A DNA stretch of 64,000 bases, taken from the NCBI GenBank assembly GCA_008508345.1, contig QNGE01000899.1:147361-211360 (forward strand). Reading direction: 5' to 3'. The translations under genes were made by a program, and so were the position numbers. Under the pieces are notes generated by a model, which worked only from the letters and a program-made list of their open reading frames with translations, did no database searches and had not been told where the DNA came from. Source of the DNA: Paragonimus westermani (Eukaryota > Platyhelminthes > Trematoda > Plagiorchiida > Troglotrematidae). Below, in pieces: positions 23,301 through 36,245 of the stretch. Numbering within the stretch: position 1 is the stretch's first letter; each line of letters begins with the position of its first letter.

Positions 23301-26300
23301 AGCGTTCAGATTTTAGTTGAACTATTTAGTCCCGTGTCAAACTGTTTTAGCAAAGTTAGCACAAGATCATCAAATGAAGACAAGCCAGCGTAAATGCGTC
23401 AGTTCGCAGACGGAATTTTTACCAGATTGCACCCATATAACACACTAACCTTATGCTCACTTTATTAGTTAAATAATTTTTAAAGATGGGGCTGCATATA
23501 TTCTTTCCGTTTCTTGGTTATCCCAGTGTTACATCGAAGTGGTACATCAGTTCAAAAAGGTCGACCTATGAAAACATTTCAGGCAAGATGGTGAACACGA
23601 GACAATAATTCGTTTAAAGACACGTAGGAAAACTGCAAAGGGTCATTATTGTTGAATGATGAGATTCTGTACCATTACGGTGGTCTGACCAGTAATGTTT
23701 GACCGATCAGTTGGAAATAAATGAGGGATTGAACTGGTTGCTTATAGAGTTAGACCGTTGAACATGTTCATACGTGGGTGGTTAAAGTTAGTTGAAAAGA
23801 CCAGTTCGCGCTTATTGTATCAGCTCAGTTTACTTGCGATTAAAACCTAGGCGTCACCCTAACTATGCACTGAAATGTGTACTGTAGGTAAGCTTAAAAT
23901 CTTTGGTCAGTGCCCAATCTACGACAGGTTTGCCAGGCAGACACCATCCATCATGATCGGGAGAGCGAGTCATATTCCTTATCTGGGCTAGGAAGGTGAG
24001 AGCCACCCAGGCATATCATCTGGCAACGGACTGCTTATATGTGAATCCCTTCCTAATAATAGTATGCACAATGGAATGCTTACTGACCGTAGCAGATTCG
24101 AAACATTAGTGCACACCAGCTGTTCTAGATTGTTACGGGTGAGCACTGACAGACGAAAACTCCAGCTACAGTTCATTAGACTTTAAATGTCCGTGTTGCT
24201 TGTGTAACAGCCCAGCGACAGAGCTGAGCATAGCGTACTTGGTTTTCACGAGTGTCAGAAATCTCAAGAGAGTTCGACTAACACTTTCCTTTATACCATA
24301 GCCCACAGAACAATCGGTCCTTCACATATCCCATGAAGGCTGATCCTAATCCCATATGGCATGCACCCCATTTGCTTGAGTCTGCTAAGGTGACACTATT
24401 CAACAGGTTTTAGTTACCAGTGAATTAACCGTTTCCTTTGGGGTTTGCATGCTCTAAATCCGGCATCAGCACAGCAGAAGCTGTTGAGGACTTAGAACGG
24501 TGCTCACCAGGATGAAGCAAGCATAAGTAAGACTACAATTTACGCTGAGCTATCAACCTATGTTTAGGCACTTAACTAGATCTGCAAAGAATCTTCACGT
24601 GAATTGTGATATCATGTTCCCACGTAGATGGTTCTGACCTACGTTGGTAGCTCTAGCCACGACAATTAAATTCACCTCTCAAAACAAAACAGTGTTGCCT
24701 TCGAAAGCCAGCTGGTTCAAATGAATAAACTCCCTATAGAAAGCAAAAGGTTTTCCGTGACTGGGAGTAGAAGAACGAAACCTATGAGGTTTTGCACCAG
24801 AACGTTACAAAACCTCTCATACGTAAGTTCAGGCGAGCAGACAACCTGACAGGCTCATCAAGGCTGTGCTTAGGAGGTAAAAGAGAAACAGCCAGACGTA
24901 CCTCACCCCCCCCTTACTTAGTCGAATGAATTAAGGATTTTTTTGCTTAGCCTAATTTGTGCACGTAAAACGGGATTTTTGGGTGAAAAACATTTGACGC
25001 ACAGTTTATACACGCATAGTTTCAACAGACGCTTACACTGTTGGCAAATTTGTTTCCATACCACAGCAGAAGCCCAGTGCACAGCGCTTAAACCCTCAAC
25101 AAAGTGCGTTCAGAGTTGCACTGGAAGTACCTTGGATGCTACATGTGAACTAGTCTACTGTTGTTAATCCCCTGGCCCAATTATTCTCACTGTTAAATCC
25201 GGTGATCTGGGTAGTGATTCCTCTAGTTGTTTCTCGGTTGTTTTTAAAGCAATTAAAGAGTAGCTGTCAGTTCCGTGATGTTCACCTCGGACTGTTTTAC
25301 GCAGTTCCGTGCCACTGCGTTCTCTTCATTGCGAAATTTCAGATCGAGTAGCCTAACAGAACCAAGTCAATTCCTCCTATCCACTAGATCACATTGGGCA
25401 GATCCATCTTGATGGCAACCATTCCTGGTGGCTCAAAATGACAATCTCTGCGCTACAGAGAGACAGAGGAATCGATCGGTCGAGCGTGTCATGCATCCTG
25501 CTCACATTAACTGTCAAGCTCTCAGACTAGCAGGTAGTCACACCGGATAAACAGCTTGAGTTAAGGCCATCACCGGTGGATAAAACGATGACGTACAGGC
25601 ATATACTTCTCAGTTGGCTACATATGATCGTTTGTTTACCGGTGTGCATGAAGCCTTAAAGTTGCCTGTGATACACCAAATGTGAGACACTATTGCCAAT
25701 GACAATTTCATGGCACACTTCAAGTGACAAGTTTACAACTTGAACCAATAGTTTTTAGACTTCAAAACTGTGGACGTTGTCTCTTCTGTCCTATAACTAT
25801 TTCCCATTCATCAGGCTGGCCGAGGAGTGACAACAGAGTTGGTGTGATAAAAGTGTGCTCATGTGTTACAGAGAAGCGCAGCTGAAAAGTACTGAGAGCA
25901 TTTCTAACATTGAAGTGACCCATCGTTTCAGTAACCTAAAATATTACGTTGTTTACACCTAAGTGATCTAGTGATATAATGTTCTACAGGCCACGTGGAG
26001 CTGCAGTAGCCGAGCGTCTTTGGTCATCTGGTAGGTTGGACTACCACGAATTTGGACCACGCCTGGAGGAACTGCGATGCCGAATGCTCACGTAAGTTAA
26101 ATTGCTTCCCCAATTAGCACCAGTAATCTTGTCAGGAACACCTCAACAGTCGATGCTGACGTCAGCTGTCGAGAGGGATAAAAATGAACCATGGTTTTGT
26201 GCTGAAAACCGTCCACAGATGGTTGTAGCATTCTCATTCAGGTAGATTTTTCGGTCAGTCCCTCTTGAGAAGAAAGCCGAGAAGAAGGCCCGTGTTTTGC

Positions 26301-26750
26301 AATCGTTGAGGGTGATCGGTAGTACATAACATCCCCGTGCTCATTGTTTTAGTTTCGGACTACGTTATTCCACGGTAGCCGTAAAGGCTATCAAGTAACT
26401 CACTTCACATATGACCTGTGGTTGATACATGTCCCACTGACGATCCATAACAACAGTGAAAGTCAGGTGTAGCATTTTTCAAAAGGGATTGACTGGAATG
26501 TTCACTTGAACTTGGCTGTTGTGACCAGCCGTAAGTCATTCATACACTATCTAAACTAAGTCCCCGTCTACCCCTCAGTAATCCACTAGATTTGTGCTTG
26601 ATTATTAGAATCAGTTCTCTTCCATAGATAGTTTAATTTTTCTATCGAACCCCATTTCTTTACTTCCGGGCTAACCTGAACTCAACTCTTATTTTTAGAC
26701 GCGGACTGAACGCGGAACCTGTCAACGGAGCTGGCCGGTGTCCGGCCTGA
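8046..26750 (+). CDS. HEXA/HEXB: Copy B: complete beta-hexosaminidase (GH20), 11 exons, apparently active
   Basis: Exons: 8046-8364, 8413-8525, 8563-8673, 8730-8831, 8872-8980, 9134-9338, 13347-13518, 17420-17594, 23162-23252, 25990-26091, 26699-26750. Together they make 1551 nt and 516 residues, close to human HEXA (529). The protein starts with a signal peptide (residues 1-18), then a short GH20b-like domain (to about 140) and the GH20 barrel. Visible active-site residues are Arg169 (DTSRHY), Asp198 (HWHIVD), Asp249 and His253 (EFDTPGH), the catalytic pair Asp313-Glu314 (LGGDE; HEXA Asp322-Glu323), Trp368 and Glu370 (VWQE), Tyr413 and Asn415 (WYLN), and Trp452 and Glu454 (MWGE). Asn415 matches the alpha-subunit Asn rather than the beta-subunit Asp. 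It should hydrolyse terminal beta-GlcNAc/GalNAc in the lysosome or as a secreted enzyme. The ATG at 8046 is preferred because it puts the signal peptide at the N terminus. Confidence 0.95.
8413..8525 (+). CDS. Copy B exon 2
   Basis: Residues 107-144, after a 48-bp intron. Contains the family block [16 protein letters not shown], the conserved W-G-x-L-x-G-L-E-T motif that opens the catalytic barrel in GH20 enzymes. Confidence 0.93.
8563..8673 (+). CDS. Copy B exon 3
   Basis: Residues 145-181, after a 37-bp intron. Contains [13 protein letters not shown], in which Arg169 corresponds to the substrate-binding Arg of human HEXA (Arg178). Confidence 0.93.
8730..8831 (+). CDS. Copy B exon 4
   Basis: Residues 182-215, after a 56-bp intron. 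Contains [14 protein letters not shown] with the conserved His195 and Asp198. The preceding intron and the first 27 exon bases are identical in copy C. Confidence 0.93.
8872..8980 (+). CDS. Copy B exon 5
   Basis: Residues 216 to the first base of 252, after a 40-bp intron. Contains [20 protein letters not shown] and the first part of the EFDTPGH active-site motif, with Asp249 present. GTAAGT donor. Confidence 0.93.
9134..9338 (+). CDS. Copy B exon 6 (catalytic GGDE)
   Basis: Residues 252-320. Carries His253, the SWGKG-like [10 protein letters not shown] block, an NYT glycosylation sequon at residue 286, and [13 protein letters not shown] with the catalytic Asp313-Glu314 encoded at 9316-9321. 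It ends phase 2 inside the Trp320 codon before GTGAGT. Confidence 0.95.
9339..13346 (+). other. Copy B intron 6
   Basis: A 4.0-kb GT-AG intron. I see no second gene in it; the short open frames inside lack recognisable domains. Confidence 0.7.
13347..13518 (+). CDS. Copy B exon 7
   Basis: Residues 320-377. Starts W-ASNP, then [12 protein letters not shown], and [12 protein letters not shown] with Trp368 and Glu370 of the substrate pocket. Ends phase 0 before GTAAGC. Confidence 0.94.
14001..14190 (-). mobile_element. Penelope-like element scrap (GIY-YIG region)
   Basis: The minus-strand frame contains [20 protein letters not shown], which parallels the Cys-x-Cys...YIG...R...EH pattern of the GIY-YIG endonuclease at the C terminus of Penelope-like elements. 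The larger PLE at 44038 in this window has the related FTCSCGDVYIGKANQ. Tyr of YIG is Cys here and stop codons follow, so it is a dead fragment. Confidence 0.6.
16308..16340. repeat. Perfect inverted repeat (hairpin)
   Basis: Arms 16308-16318 (ACTGCAATTGG) and 16330-16340 (CCAATTGCAGT) are exact reverse complements, with an 11-base loop. The segment, just left of the assembly gap, is more GC-rich than its surroundings and looks like part of an interspersed repeat. Confidence 0.7.
16429..17241. other. Assembly gap
   Basis: 813 unknown bases inside intron 7 of copy B. It abuts a CA repeat, which probably caused the break. No exon is missing here, since copy B exons 7 and 8 join in frame. Confidence 0.99.
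17242..17264. repeat. CA dinucleotide microsatellite
   Basis: At least 11 CA units directly after the gap; the true length is unknown because the left end lies in the gap. Confidence 0.95.
17420..17594 (+). CDS. Copy B exon 8
   Basis: Residues 378-435 plus one base of 436. Contains [30 protein letters not shown] with Tyr413 and Asn415, and the end DLDPADFGG. Acceptor TTGACAG, donor GTAAGT. Confidence 0.95.
17735..17970 (+). repeat. tRNA-derived SINE-like repeat, copy 1
   Basis: An A-box-like TGGCGCAGTGGTTAACACGG starts at 17876, and a B-box-like GGTCTGACCCC lies at 17919-17929, about 40 bases on, as in a tRNA head. A diverged copy of the whole segment, including the upstream TGTGGCTGAGCGT and CATATGAT blocks, is present at 49590-49800 inside copy C. 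The repetition and box spacing support a SINE-like family; the family is not identified. Confidence 0.5.
18183..18245 (+). repeat. Second tRNA-like SINE head
   Basis: GGGGTCAGTGGAGTAAACATG is followed by a good B-box-like GGATTTGAACCTGG. It resembles the head of the preceding repeat and may be a nested or tandem insertion. Confidence 0.35.
19935..20012 (+). mobile_element. 3'-end scrap of the same PLE family as 59567-61200
   Basis: About 75 bases are homologous to the minus strand at 59568-59640: the shared order is CTCTGT, TCGATTAC (TCCGATTAC), ACACTC, GAGG.AGGCCAC, GAGGTGGTTGAAACGTAGAG. It contains CTGAGGA at 19971-19977 and GAAA at 19996-19999, separated by a pairing segment. The orientation is opposite to the full element. 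Confidence 0.55.
23162..23252 (+). CDS. Copy B exon 9
   Basis: Residues 436-465 plus two bases of Trp466. Contains [20 protein letters not shown] with Trp452 and Glu454, matching HEXA Trp460 and Glu462. Its donor is GCAAGT, not GT; copy C has GTAAGT at the same position. Confidence 0.95.
23253..25989 (+). other. Copy B intron 9 (GC-AG)
   Basis: 2.7 kb starting with GCAAGT and ending with CTACAG. No gene or recognisable repeat seen inside. Confidence 0.75.
25990..26091 (+). CDS. Copy B exon 10
   Basis: Completes Trp466 and encodes [20 protein letters not shown] to the first two bases of residue 500. Same length as the copy A exon at 179-280. Confidence 0.94.
26699..26750 (+). CDS. Copy B last exon
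   Basis: Acceptor ATTTTTAG. Encodes the tail [16 protein letters not shown] and a TGA stop at 26748-26750. The 52-nt length equals the copy A last exon. Confidence 0.92.
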
Positions 26751-27010
26751 ACAACACACGAGCTGACGTAGTGGAACCAGCTGAGGTCCATTATGGAAAT
26801 ATAGCACCGCATCCACTGAAGCAGTGTTTTCATTTCTACACGGCTCACTCAGCCTTTATAGGACTCACCAGAAGTTGAAGACGTTATATGATATTCAGGT
26901 ATCCAATGGGAGCAAGTGGTATTGCTTAAAAGATGTTGAGTACAGTTGTAATGATATCCTGAAGACTGACTATGGAGCAGCTGGTACGGCACGCCTTGCT
27001 TGCGCCAAAC

Positions 27011-27016
27011 ATTAAA
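27011..27016 (+). promoter_or_regulatory. Possible poly(A) signal of copy B
   Basis: The first close match is the variant ATTAAA, 260 bases after the stop. The perfect AATAAA is only found much further away, so this assignment is tentative. Confidence 0.25.
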
Positions 27017-30000
27017 AAATGCGGCACAGCTCGTCTATCTTAACAAAAGAACAACAAAAATATTAGGCCTGTGGAAAAACTTAGCCGTCACACAATCGGC
27101 TTTGTCAACGATATACTTGGCATTGCATAAATGTATACTATAGCCCCTGTTAGGCCTAACGTAATTTCTTACGTGTCAAAAGAATGTGACTAATCACTCA
27201 ACTGTCTAAGGAAGATGGTGCACATTTGGAAGAGTAAACCATGCTTAGCGTGAGAACAAATCAAACAATTTGTTTAAATCAACTGAAGGGGTGGTAATGA
27301 TGACAAACTATGTTCACTAAATGTTCGGCTTTACAATTTAGTGTCGATAAAGTAAATCCTCTTAAACTCCTTACGCTTATCCAAAGAAAGCATTCATCAG
27401 ACCTGCTCTTGTGTAAGTAAAATCTGAAATCACACAGCAATAAGATACACATATACCTTTGGTTTGTACATCGTTCTCGTTTTGCAATTCCAGAACTGAG
27501 TCCACATAGAACTTGTTTGCTCAACTGAATGGATGTTCATATACAGGTAAATATGCAGCCAAATAAATCAGGTAATCGGAAGAAATGGAAGTCCGTAATG
27601 TTGACTCAGTTAATTAACACGAACGTCCACACATGTTATTAATGCACACATGTATTACGGTACTGAACTTCTTATGATATATGCACGACCTACAATTTGA
27701 CCCTTCAAAATGTTAGTTCAAAAAAACAGACATTCTGCCTACACGCTAGAGGGTGATGAGTACTATTTATCAGTTAGGCTGTGAACTACCTCCGGACGCC
27801 TTTATTTTCTGTCCTTTCCTCGTTGCAGAACTAGGAGTGCAGGACCATACTATCAGACATACTGCCATAAAGCGTTAATTTCCTGTACTTTCGCTAGCAG
27901 CAGTAACCATAGTTTTTTTCGAAATTCTACTAAGCCTGTCCACGCCACAAACTTGCCCGTTGCGAAAGTATATTACCATCTGTTTTTCCTTCCTATGTGT
28001 ACTTCTGTCTTTGCTTCATATTTTAGACTAGGTATTCGTTAGTCTGACCTCAAAAACTGAACTGTCATACAAATGAAGTTACACCAACTTGGGTACATTT
28101 CCGCTGCAGTCATGAACCTGTCTAGAGAGTAACAGGACTCGAATCATTGCCGAGAGTAACATTGATTTAGAATATCTTAGACAAAACAATTTACCAAACC
28201 GAACAGAAGTTGGCAACTCAGGCATAAGATAATTGGAAACGTGGTGAATACAGGCACACCACTGATGGTAGCACACCGCGGTCTTGAACAGTGCTTCCAA
28301 CCAGTTATTTAAGTATCCACGAGGACCTGGTGAGCGATGTCAGCTCTAGTTTAACGGAATAGCCACTCTACACATTATGTAACCGTGTCATTATTTGGAT
28401 AATAAACGGTTTCACTACATAACACTCGATGCAGTAAACGTACACCCGACATGCATGATAAGTAACCCAGTAACCACCAACGGTTCACTGCAATTATTTG
28501 ATCAAATGGTCGAGAGTATAGCGTGTTCCGAAACATTTCAGGCCGAACTATTGCTTTGCCCATGCGATCACTCCAGTTGTTATCGTCTAACTGACCGAAA
28601 CAACGTTTGATAACGACAAATATTGCTCACATCGTCGTCGTGAACAGGTCACAATTCCATAACATACGGTATGACAGAACGCACCCAGTCATTACACATA
28701 ATTTTTTACAGTGACAGCCGGACGTTCCTATGACTCCACAGATTACGTAGGTTAGAAAGAATAACACGTGACTTTACCATTCAATCTGACAGGTCATCAT
28801 GTGTTTGCTTTTATTGAAGTAGCTAAACAGGAAACTTTCACCCCATTTTTGATTATCTAAGTTCCAGGAAGGAATTAAAGGCCAAGCTCATTGGACTGTA
28901 CACGAGTCCTTTTCAGAATGTTGTCCATAACAGAATGGAGCAAAAGGAGGGAGGACAGCCACCTTTGGCGAACAGTGCAAGAGACGATGAGCGTCTGAAA
29001 CGGGTGTCCATAAACTCCCATCTTGCTTGCGGAGTAAGCATGCGATGAAATCAACAGATCTACGTATTGCTCTGGGACTTTGGTACTAGGAAGGCAGTTT
29101 GAGTGGATGGAACAACCGGACATACGACAATCCTTAAATCTTCAGTGATCATGACCTTCGGGTGTTTATCCGAATGCTAGCGCAGCATGATCGCTCGCAT
29201 AGTACCTATATGGTCAATGCATCCCCGACCGAACAGGGGTTCTGTATGTTCTTCTCTCACGTGGCTCTCTCTAGGTATAGTATATTGTTGTGTAATCAGT
29301 CAAGTGCGTAACTTTGACGCGAAAAATGCAATTCAACTACCTTTGTGATGGTCAAGTAGGCTTTGAAACGCCTCTCCACAAACAGGAACAATTCTTGTTA
29401 AATACCACTCACCAATTACCCCAATGGTTTCGCCGTCTGCCTGAAATAGATTTATTAGTTCTCATGTCAGCCTCTCCTCAACACCCTTGAGAAGTGTGAG
29501 GGACAATGTATCCCGCCGGTGCGGCTGACCGCATCCAGTCAACCCAAGTTCTGCGATCACTTCTGGGTTTAACACACGGTCATCTGGAAGGTTTCAATTT
29601 ACCATGCGGGTTCCCCCTTCCCTATGGTCTATTAGAAACCAAACAAGAAGTTTCTCAACACGCTAGTGCAATATGTTGTCAGTGTTCGTTAGCTTCCCTC
29701 ACCTGAGTCATGTTTCACAATTTGGTCGCCCGTGACTTCTGTCAAATGTCGTTTTACGCACTCTTAGCTTGAATACCAGTTAATGGTTTCAGAGCCACGA
29801 GAGCATGACCTCTGAGCAACTGACAAAAGAAAACTAGCGTGAACAATATCCCAGTTAAGACAATCGCTCCAAAATTTGCGACAACCTTTAACAGAGTGGA
29901 ATCACCTACAATTGACTGACACGTGTTTTTGTGTCCATGACCGAGACTCAAAAGGTGGTCTCGGTGTAACACAATGATTCCTTTTGTGCTACTTTACGAT

Positions 30001-32443
30001 AAATCAGTGTGTTGTGATCTCAAGAATAACGTACTACTCAGCCACTTCTCATCAAAGGAAAGACGGTCTGCTGAGTATTCAGGTCGTCAGCTAGTATGAT
30101 GGTCAACTAGATAGCATGAGATAGGGTTTTCCTGGAGGACCTTACCCGAAGCCAGCAACTCAAACGTCCAACCCAGTCGGAAATGGGAAACTCCCACAAG
30201 CTGAGATTGCAATGAATAAGATATTGTTGTCGATTTTGGTTACCACGACACATACTAGATGCATTCAGAGGATTTTGAATGACATCGAATGATATTGATA
30301 AATTGAAAGTCACATTCAACCGTAGGATGATCAGAATGCTTGTTAACTGAAGATATTTGTGCCGATCATTTTCCTCCTTATTCGAAAGACAACAGTATTG
30401 CAATCGTGAACGTTTTTGTGTGTGATACATAGGGGGTCGTGCTTTGATACGTAGAATATTCTACGCAGTCAGTGGAATGACATACACTCTAATAATTGTG
30501 AAAGCTTATCGCTTTACTCGTTTGACATGATTGTGTTCAGTATTACAGAATCCTTTAGTCAATATGGCTACCTAGATCGGTGAACTGCATGTATTTAACT
30601 CTCATGTCACGGTATCAGATGGGAGAATCAACGCTGATTCACCCACATGGTGCCACACTGGGCTGATGACCACGGCAGCAAATTCTGTGAAAACCCCATG
30701 CGTAGCAAAATTCTTTACCTAGCAAACCACACTGAAGGATTCCATACCGTTATCAATATATTCATTCAGCACTTCCAAGCTTACCTTAAAAAAAACTCGT
30801 TTTCACTGTTGGACTGAACGATCGGTTGTCTTCCTTGGCCTACGACGTCCTCTGTGATATACCACTAACGACAAGACTTGCAGACGAATCTATGAACATA
30901 ACGCACTCACACCTTTGTACTTCCCTACACACAGGGTCGAAAATATCATTTCAAAACTGTAGACGTTCCGGAGAGTAAACGAGATACACGTAGTCAAGAG
31001 CTGAAAACTGTAACAAGACGCTTAATTTGGCAGGTTCTAATGCTATGGTAATATCGGTATGATCTGACCACATGACTCAGTATTCGTATTTCACAGGCCT
31101 TGGCAACTCAACATATTGTGCACCGCCCTACTGAGTTATGCAAATAAGGACTCGAGTTCCACTAAATATGCTCCAGCTGTTTTCTATCAGACAGTCGTGA
31201 GTGGGATTTACATCTGGGCCTTTTGGACTGTTGAAACCACAATGATTCCATACGTCATTTTCAGTGGCACCTAACTGCGCTGTCTAAAGTTTGTGGCGAT
31301 GTTCGATAGCTAAAAGCTGTCAAATAACCAAAGACAGACAGGTTCATCTTCATAGTCCCATTCGCAGAAGCCATCACACTCTCCAGCCCTTTTGATATCC
31401 ATCCACACAGACCCTCTGTATGCTCGTATTACTGTCGACAGTTTCCTTCGGGCGAGCTACGACCTCCACATTGTAGCAATCCGCTAGCCCTGACTGAGCG
31501 CAATCATTGATGGAGGAAATTATCCACTTGCGTGATTCCATTCTGGTCACATGAACCTACACCTGGCCACTATCCGAGAGACTTGACAACACAGTGTAGG
31601 ACCGAGAATGCGAATTTTATATCATATGTCCACTACGCAGTGAAGTTACCGTAGCACGGGGTCTGTTAGACAGGACTTCTCAAAGTAAATATCGGGGCCC
31701 AAATTTTCCATCTTTCTGAAGCGCTTTCAATCAATTTCCTTATTTTTTACGCTTATTTTTGCAAACAATGTTGTCTTGTGCCCAGGCTACCTAAACAAGG
31801 TTGTCGGGCGTAGTGTTATAAAATACTCGTCAGATGAGTTGCACTTAGTACCAGAAATTCAATTACACACACCTGTTCATAAGACCCATTTATTGGTTAA
31901 GCAGCCCAAAGGATGGGCGCAGGTGCATACAGTGTTGAGTAAGCATCTGAAGTTTTAGTCTGTCTGAGAGTATCGTAAATAGTTCGAGGTGCTCAGTTCA
32001 TTGTCGTCCAACATCAAATCAGTTTTGAATCAACTCTGCTTCTTTCACTATCTTAATCGAAACTTCAACGCTCACTTTGTAACAAGAAAGTCGGTTTACT
32101 TTTATTTAAAAAATTCTGAAAATTCGACGGAATGAAATTTACATCCATTTCAGATAAATTGTTGCGAAAAATCTTGTTGAAAATTATAGCAAACGTGGCA
32201 CCTTTTACATTGTCTCGCAAGGTAGCGTTGGTGCTCATTTCAAGGGAACGTCCACTAAAGGTTCATTCAGAGATGCATAAACGTCTGCAGACTTAGCAGT
32301 CCATATACATGATCGATTATGCATACAAATGTAGAGGAACATTTATGAACATATGTCATATGTATACACAACCATGAATATGACATCATAACCAGGTGAT
32401 AAACACATATTCATGTCCGTAAACCCACATATCTAGACATGCT

Positions 32444-32481
32444 TATAGATAGATAGATATATATATACATGTATGTATGTG
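32444..32481. repeat. GATA/TA/TGTA compound microsatellite
   Basis: Runs of GATA, then TA, then TGTA units follow each other. Typical simple-sequence DNA. Confidence 0.8.
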
Positions 32482-35400
32482 TGTAATCATTATTGCAAAC
32501 CAGTGCACTTGTTTTTTTCTTTCCAACTGAATATACCCACCTCTATATCGATACATTTTCAGTTGTGTGCTGTTGGCACGTAGGCATACTCTGGTATTAA
32601 TTAGAGTTACAACCGATAACTTCACCAACCACTCAGAAAATCCGGCTGTACAAATTCTCGAGTATGAAAAGAACCCTGCTCTCTTGTAACATTACGCCAA
32701 GTCTACTTACCCACACGTTCATCCGAACAGATTAGGCCATTGTAACAAACCGATTGCAGATACCGATTGCAGAGATTACTGTCGATCACATTCACACTAA
32801 AAAGGCTACCTGTATCCCCTACACATCCAGATGAAACGACCGTTCATGTTTAGTCTTCTTGATCTGGTTATTATACACAAATAGCAAAAGAATGTAATGC
32901 ACTTCTATTCCAACGGCGTTTCTCTATAATGCCACCATCTGAAGTCGTTTGTCTGGCGTACACTTCACTACTCCTGGGCTTGCTCGCTTGACCGCGCCCT
33001 CTTGAGTGATCATTCACACTGCTGGTACGGGTGACTAGCTATCAAGTGAAGTGAATTCTGTTGATGTGATATGGTTGTGTTGCCATGACTACCAAAGCAA
33101 TAATGTGATAAGTTGCCTCACATGATGCATACGACACCGAGACTTCTGTCCAGCTATACAATCGCTATGAATGTAGATAATTTCTACTGCAAGAATAGTC
33201 ACATTGATTAAAACGTGCTAGAAAGTAGTAACAGTTTCTAAACATCAATTGACACGTCGTTTATATCGTGATGGTCTCGTAACTAAATTGGTTTAAATGT
33301 GCAAGCAGTCCAGAATTGTTAGGATGTTAGCGGAAAATTATAGTTTTCCAACTCCGTGGATGCCTGTTTGCCAAATTCAAATGATAGTTCACAAGAAATA
33401 ACTGAATTACCGATTCCAGGGTTATCGATAGACCGTCGGATGCGGTGAAAAATGTTTTGCTAACCAATACTTTATCACTACAGAGATATTCGTGCTCGTC
33501 AGACCAAATGTCCTTGTACTGTCGTGGCCCTGTTACCCACCAAAAATTTACGTATCAGATATTTTTAACGGCATTTAAATGAATGCACGATTAACGTGCT
33601 TCTTTTAAATTCGGTTCAGTTCACCACAATCGTGAATTAACAGCCGTAAATCAGGATAAGTTCGCAGGCTACAAAAGGTTTTGGCCGATAAGAACTTTTG
33701 GACTCATGATGGACTGGGAGAGGGAGAGTGGTAGTTGTGAACGCAGAGGATCTAGCCATGCCCCATCCAGGTGGAAATTCGTCCGTTTTGCCCAGGATCT
33801 CTGATTCAATTCGATGTCAGACCTATTCAAATATTGTGTAATGTTTTGACATCCCATTGATCTAGCTGGAGACAAACTACCTCAGCTTACTATTGCGCTG
33901 CACACGGCTGAGCATTGCCATTACTGACGATGAGTTCGGCTATCATATCACCACCACAAACTGACTTTGTCTTAGTTACAACTCAGTTCATATGAACGAA
34001 TCATAAAACTGTACCCATCATGTTAAAAGATAAGTACTCAATTTCTGAATTGTGATTCATTTGGACGTGAATCTTCATTCTGCAACCACGGTAATTGTTG
34101 TATGATCTTCCGGGACGGACGTCCACTTAGTTTCCTGTTCAGTGGCCGTAACAAACACAGTAGACTGCTAGTCAACGACTTAAGTAACACACACACATTC
34201 ATTTGGCTCATTTAAAGATAACGCTACTTGCAGAAACAATATCACATTAATATTATTCAACTTCTTATCATAACCAAAAACTCATATATTCCGCATCACT
34301 ATGAAGTGGCTGTTCTTCTTCGGTGAACCATCACTCTTTTGTATACGAGGCAATGTGGAACTCCGTTGATCTGTTCACGCGTTCCGCCTAATCAGTAAAG
34401 TTGTCATTCGTCTCATCATAGGAACACTGCTTATAGTCAGCACATAAAAATATGCGGACAGATTTAAACGAAAACATCATTGGTTTCGTCACTAACGAGT
34501 CTGTTGAACAAAAACCTCAATTTTTGCTCACATACATGGTGGTTTGAACTTTCCCATGAGTTCAAGTGGTCATATCCAGTGTGTTTGGTATCGGTTCTAA
34601 GATCAGAAAACTGTAATCATGGAAATTTTTGAAAATGAGCCCATGAATAACTTCTTGACTTATGTCATTCTCTTAAATGTGTCAATACTTGAGGTTATCC
34701 GCGTGTCAGGTTATGCACTCTATCTTTCACCCAAATTGAAGTGTCCCGATAACAGCCCTTCATGTTGCGATAGCGGTTTACGGCGGATGAAGCGGCACCT
34801 CTACTTTTGCCCCATATATGACAAATGGTCCTCACTAGGCGGTTCATACTAACCTGTTACGGGTGGTTTGAATCTCCAGCCTCAAACCCCTCTGTAAATC
34901 ATCGCTCGCTGAAGTAGATAGGAGAAACGGATAAATTACGCTGAATTCTTAACATTTTGCAACAGCCTACATTGACAGTCTTCCTAACCGTTTCAGATCG
35001 CCGAACTCTTTACTGCTACAGATGCAGGAATCAGTTCACCATAACGGAAATTATGCACTGTCTATTTAAACACTTCATCTCCGGTTCCCAGGTAGCCATC
35101 GTGGTCTACTGGAGTTTAGTCACACTGCACCTTTAGAAGATCTGTTAATCTAAGCCCTGAAAAGAGTTTTCGTTCCGACGAACCGTTTCTGTTCGCATTG
35201 AGTGACTTACTGCGTCAGTGCGACTAACCTAGTTTCAGCCACTCTGCAGAGGTCAAAAAGATGTCAAATATCTCTTGAAATGTCTTGAAATGAAAGTACA
35301 AAAGGGAGAAACGAGACGGGGGTACACAAATTGGTAATCCGGACATCTGGAATTGTAGGCAGCATGAACGTTTGTGTGTGCTCAACGTTGGATACGACCA

Positions 35401-36129
35401 AATGCAGTGAATGTACTAAAAATGAAAACCTGTTTGTTCATACACGTGCTCTAAACAAGGCAAAAATATCGGAATTACTTATAGGGATGAAACAAAGTCC
35501 AACTCATTAATATCGGTAACAAACAAGGTAGGTTAACTCTCCGGAAGATGAAGGAAGTTTGGACGTAAGTCCAGTGTATTCAGAGGGTAACGAGATAAAT
35601 GCCCCTGGTATGTCAGAACATACCATGAATGGCAAATCACGAACACCCAATGCGTGCTGTAATTTCTACAGGCACCACCAGACAACTTCGTAGTGTCTAG
35701 CTAGACCAACAGGTGCCCTCCTCATACAGCTTGGAGAAAGAGCTTCCCACTGTCTAGACGATGCAAAGGATGAAGACTTAAGATCAACCGAGAATTTGTG
35801 TAAACCTGACTTAATAAGTCGGTAATGAAATTTACGAGTTCCTGGAGTAGTTTTATGATCCTGTTGGTAATTTACACACCGTGTAAGTCTATACGATTCG
35901 TTCCTCCGATTTAAATCCAGCCGAAGAATGTTATCTCTGTAATAAGACATTTTCGGTAACAAAAGTTCAGTAGGTGATTCCCGTTTCTCTTCAAGAACGC
36001 CTTCTGCTCAGGATAATCAATTATGGACAATTAAAACGGATAGACATTACCATAACAATCCAAGGGCGAATTCTGACATGTTTCATTATCAGTCACGGTA
36101 ACTGTCCTTGCACCATCTTATTCAAGGCA

Positions 36130-36245
36130 CAAATGTGTAAGTGTGTATCATATATATATATATATGTGTTTATATACCAGCGTATTTTTATCTTGTGATC
36201 AACGTTTTCGGCCAGAGTGTTCGCACTCGTCTTCTGACCTGGCCT
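36130..36245 (-). repeat. Possible PLE terminal-repeat scrap with TA run
   Basis: On the minus strand, CAGAAGACGAGTG...CACTCTGGCCGAAAACG contains a small stem (GAGTG/CACTC) between a CAGAAGA block and a CGAAAA block, followed by ATAAAAATACGCTGGTATAT and a TA run. This layout resembles the terminal hairpin regions of Penelope-like elements. No coding sequence of the element is adjacent. Confidence 0.3.
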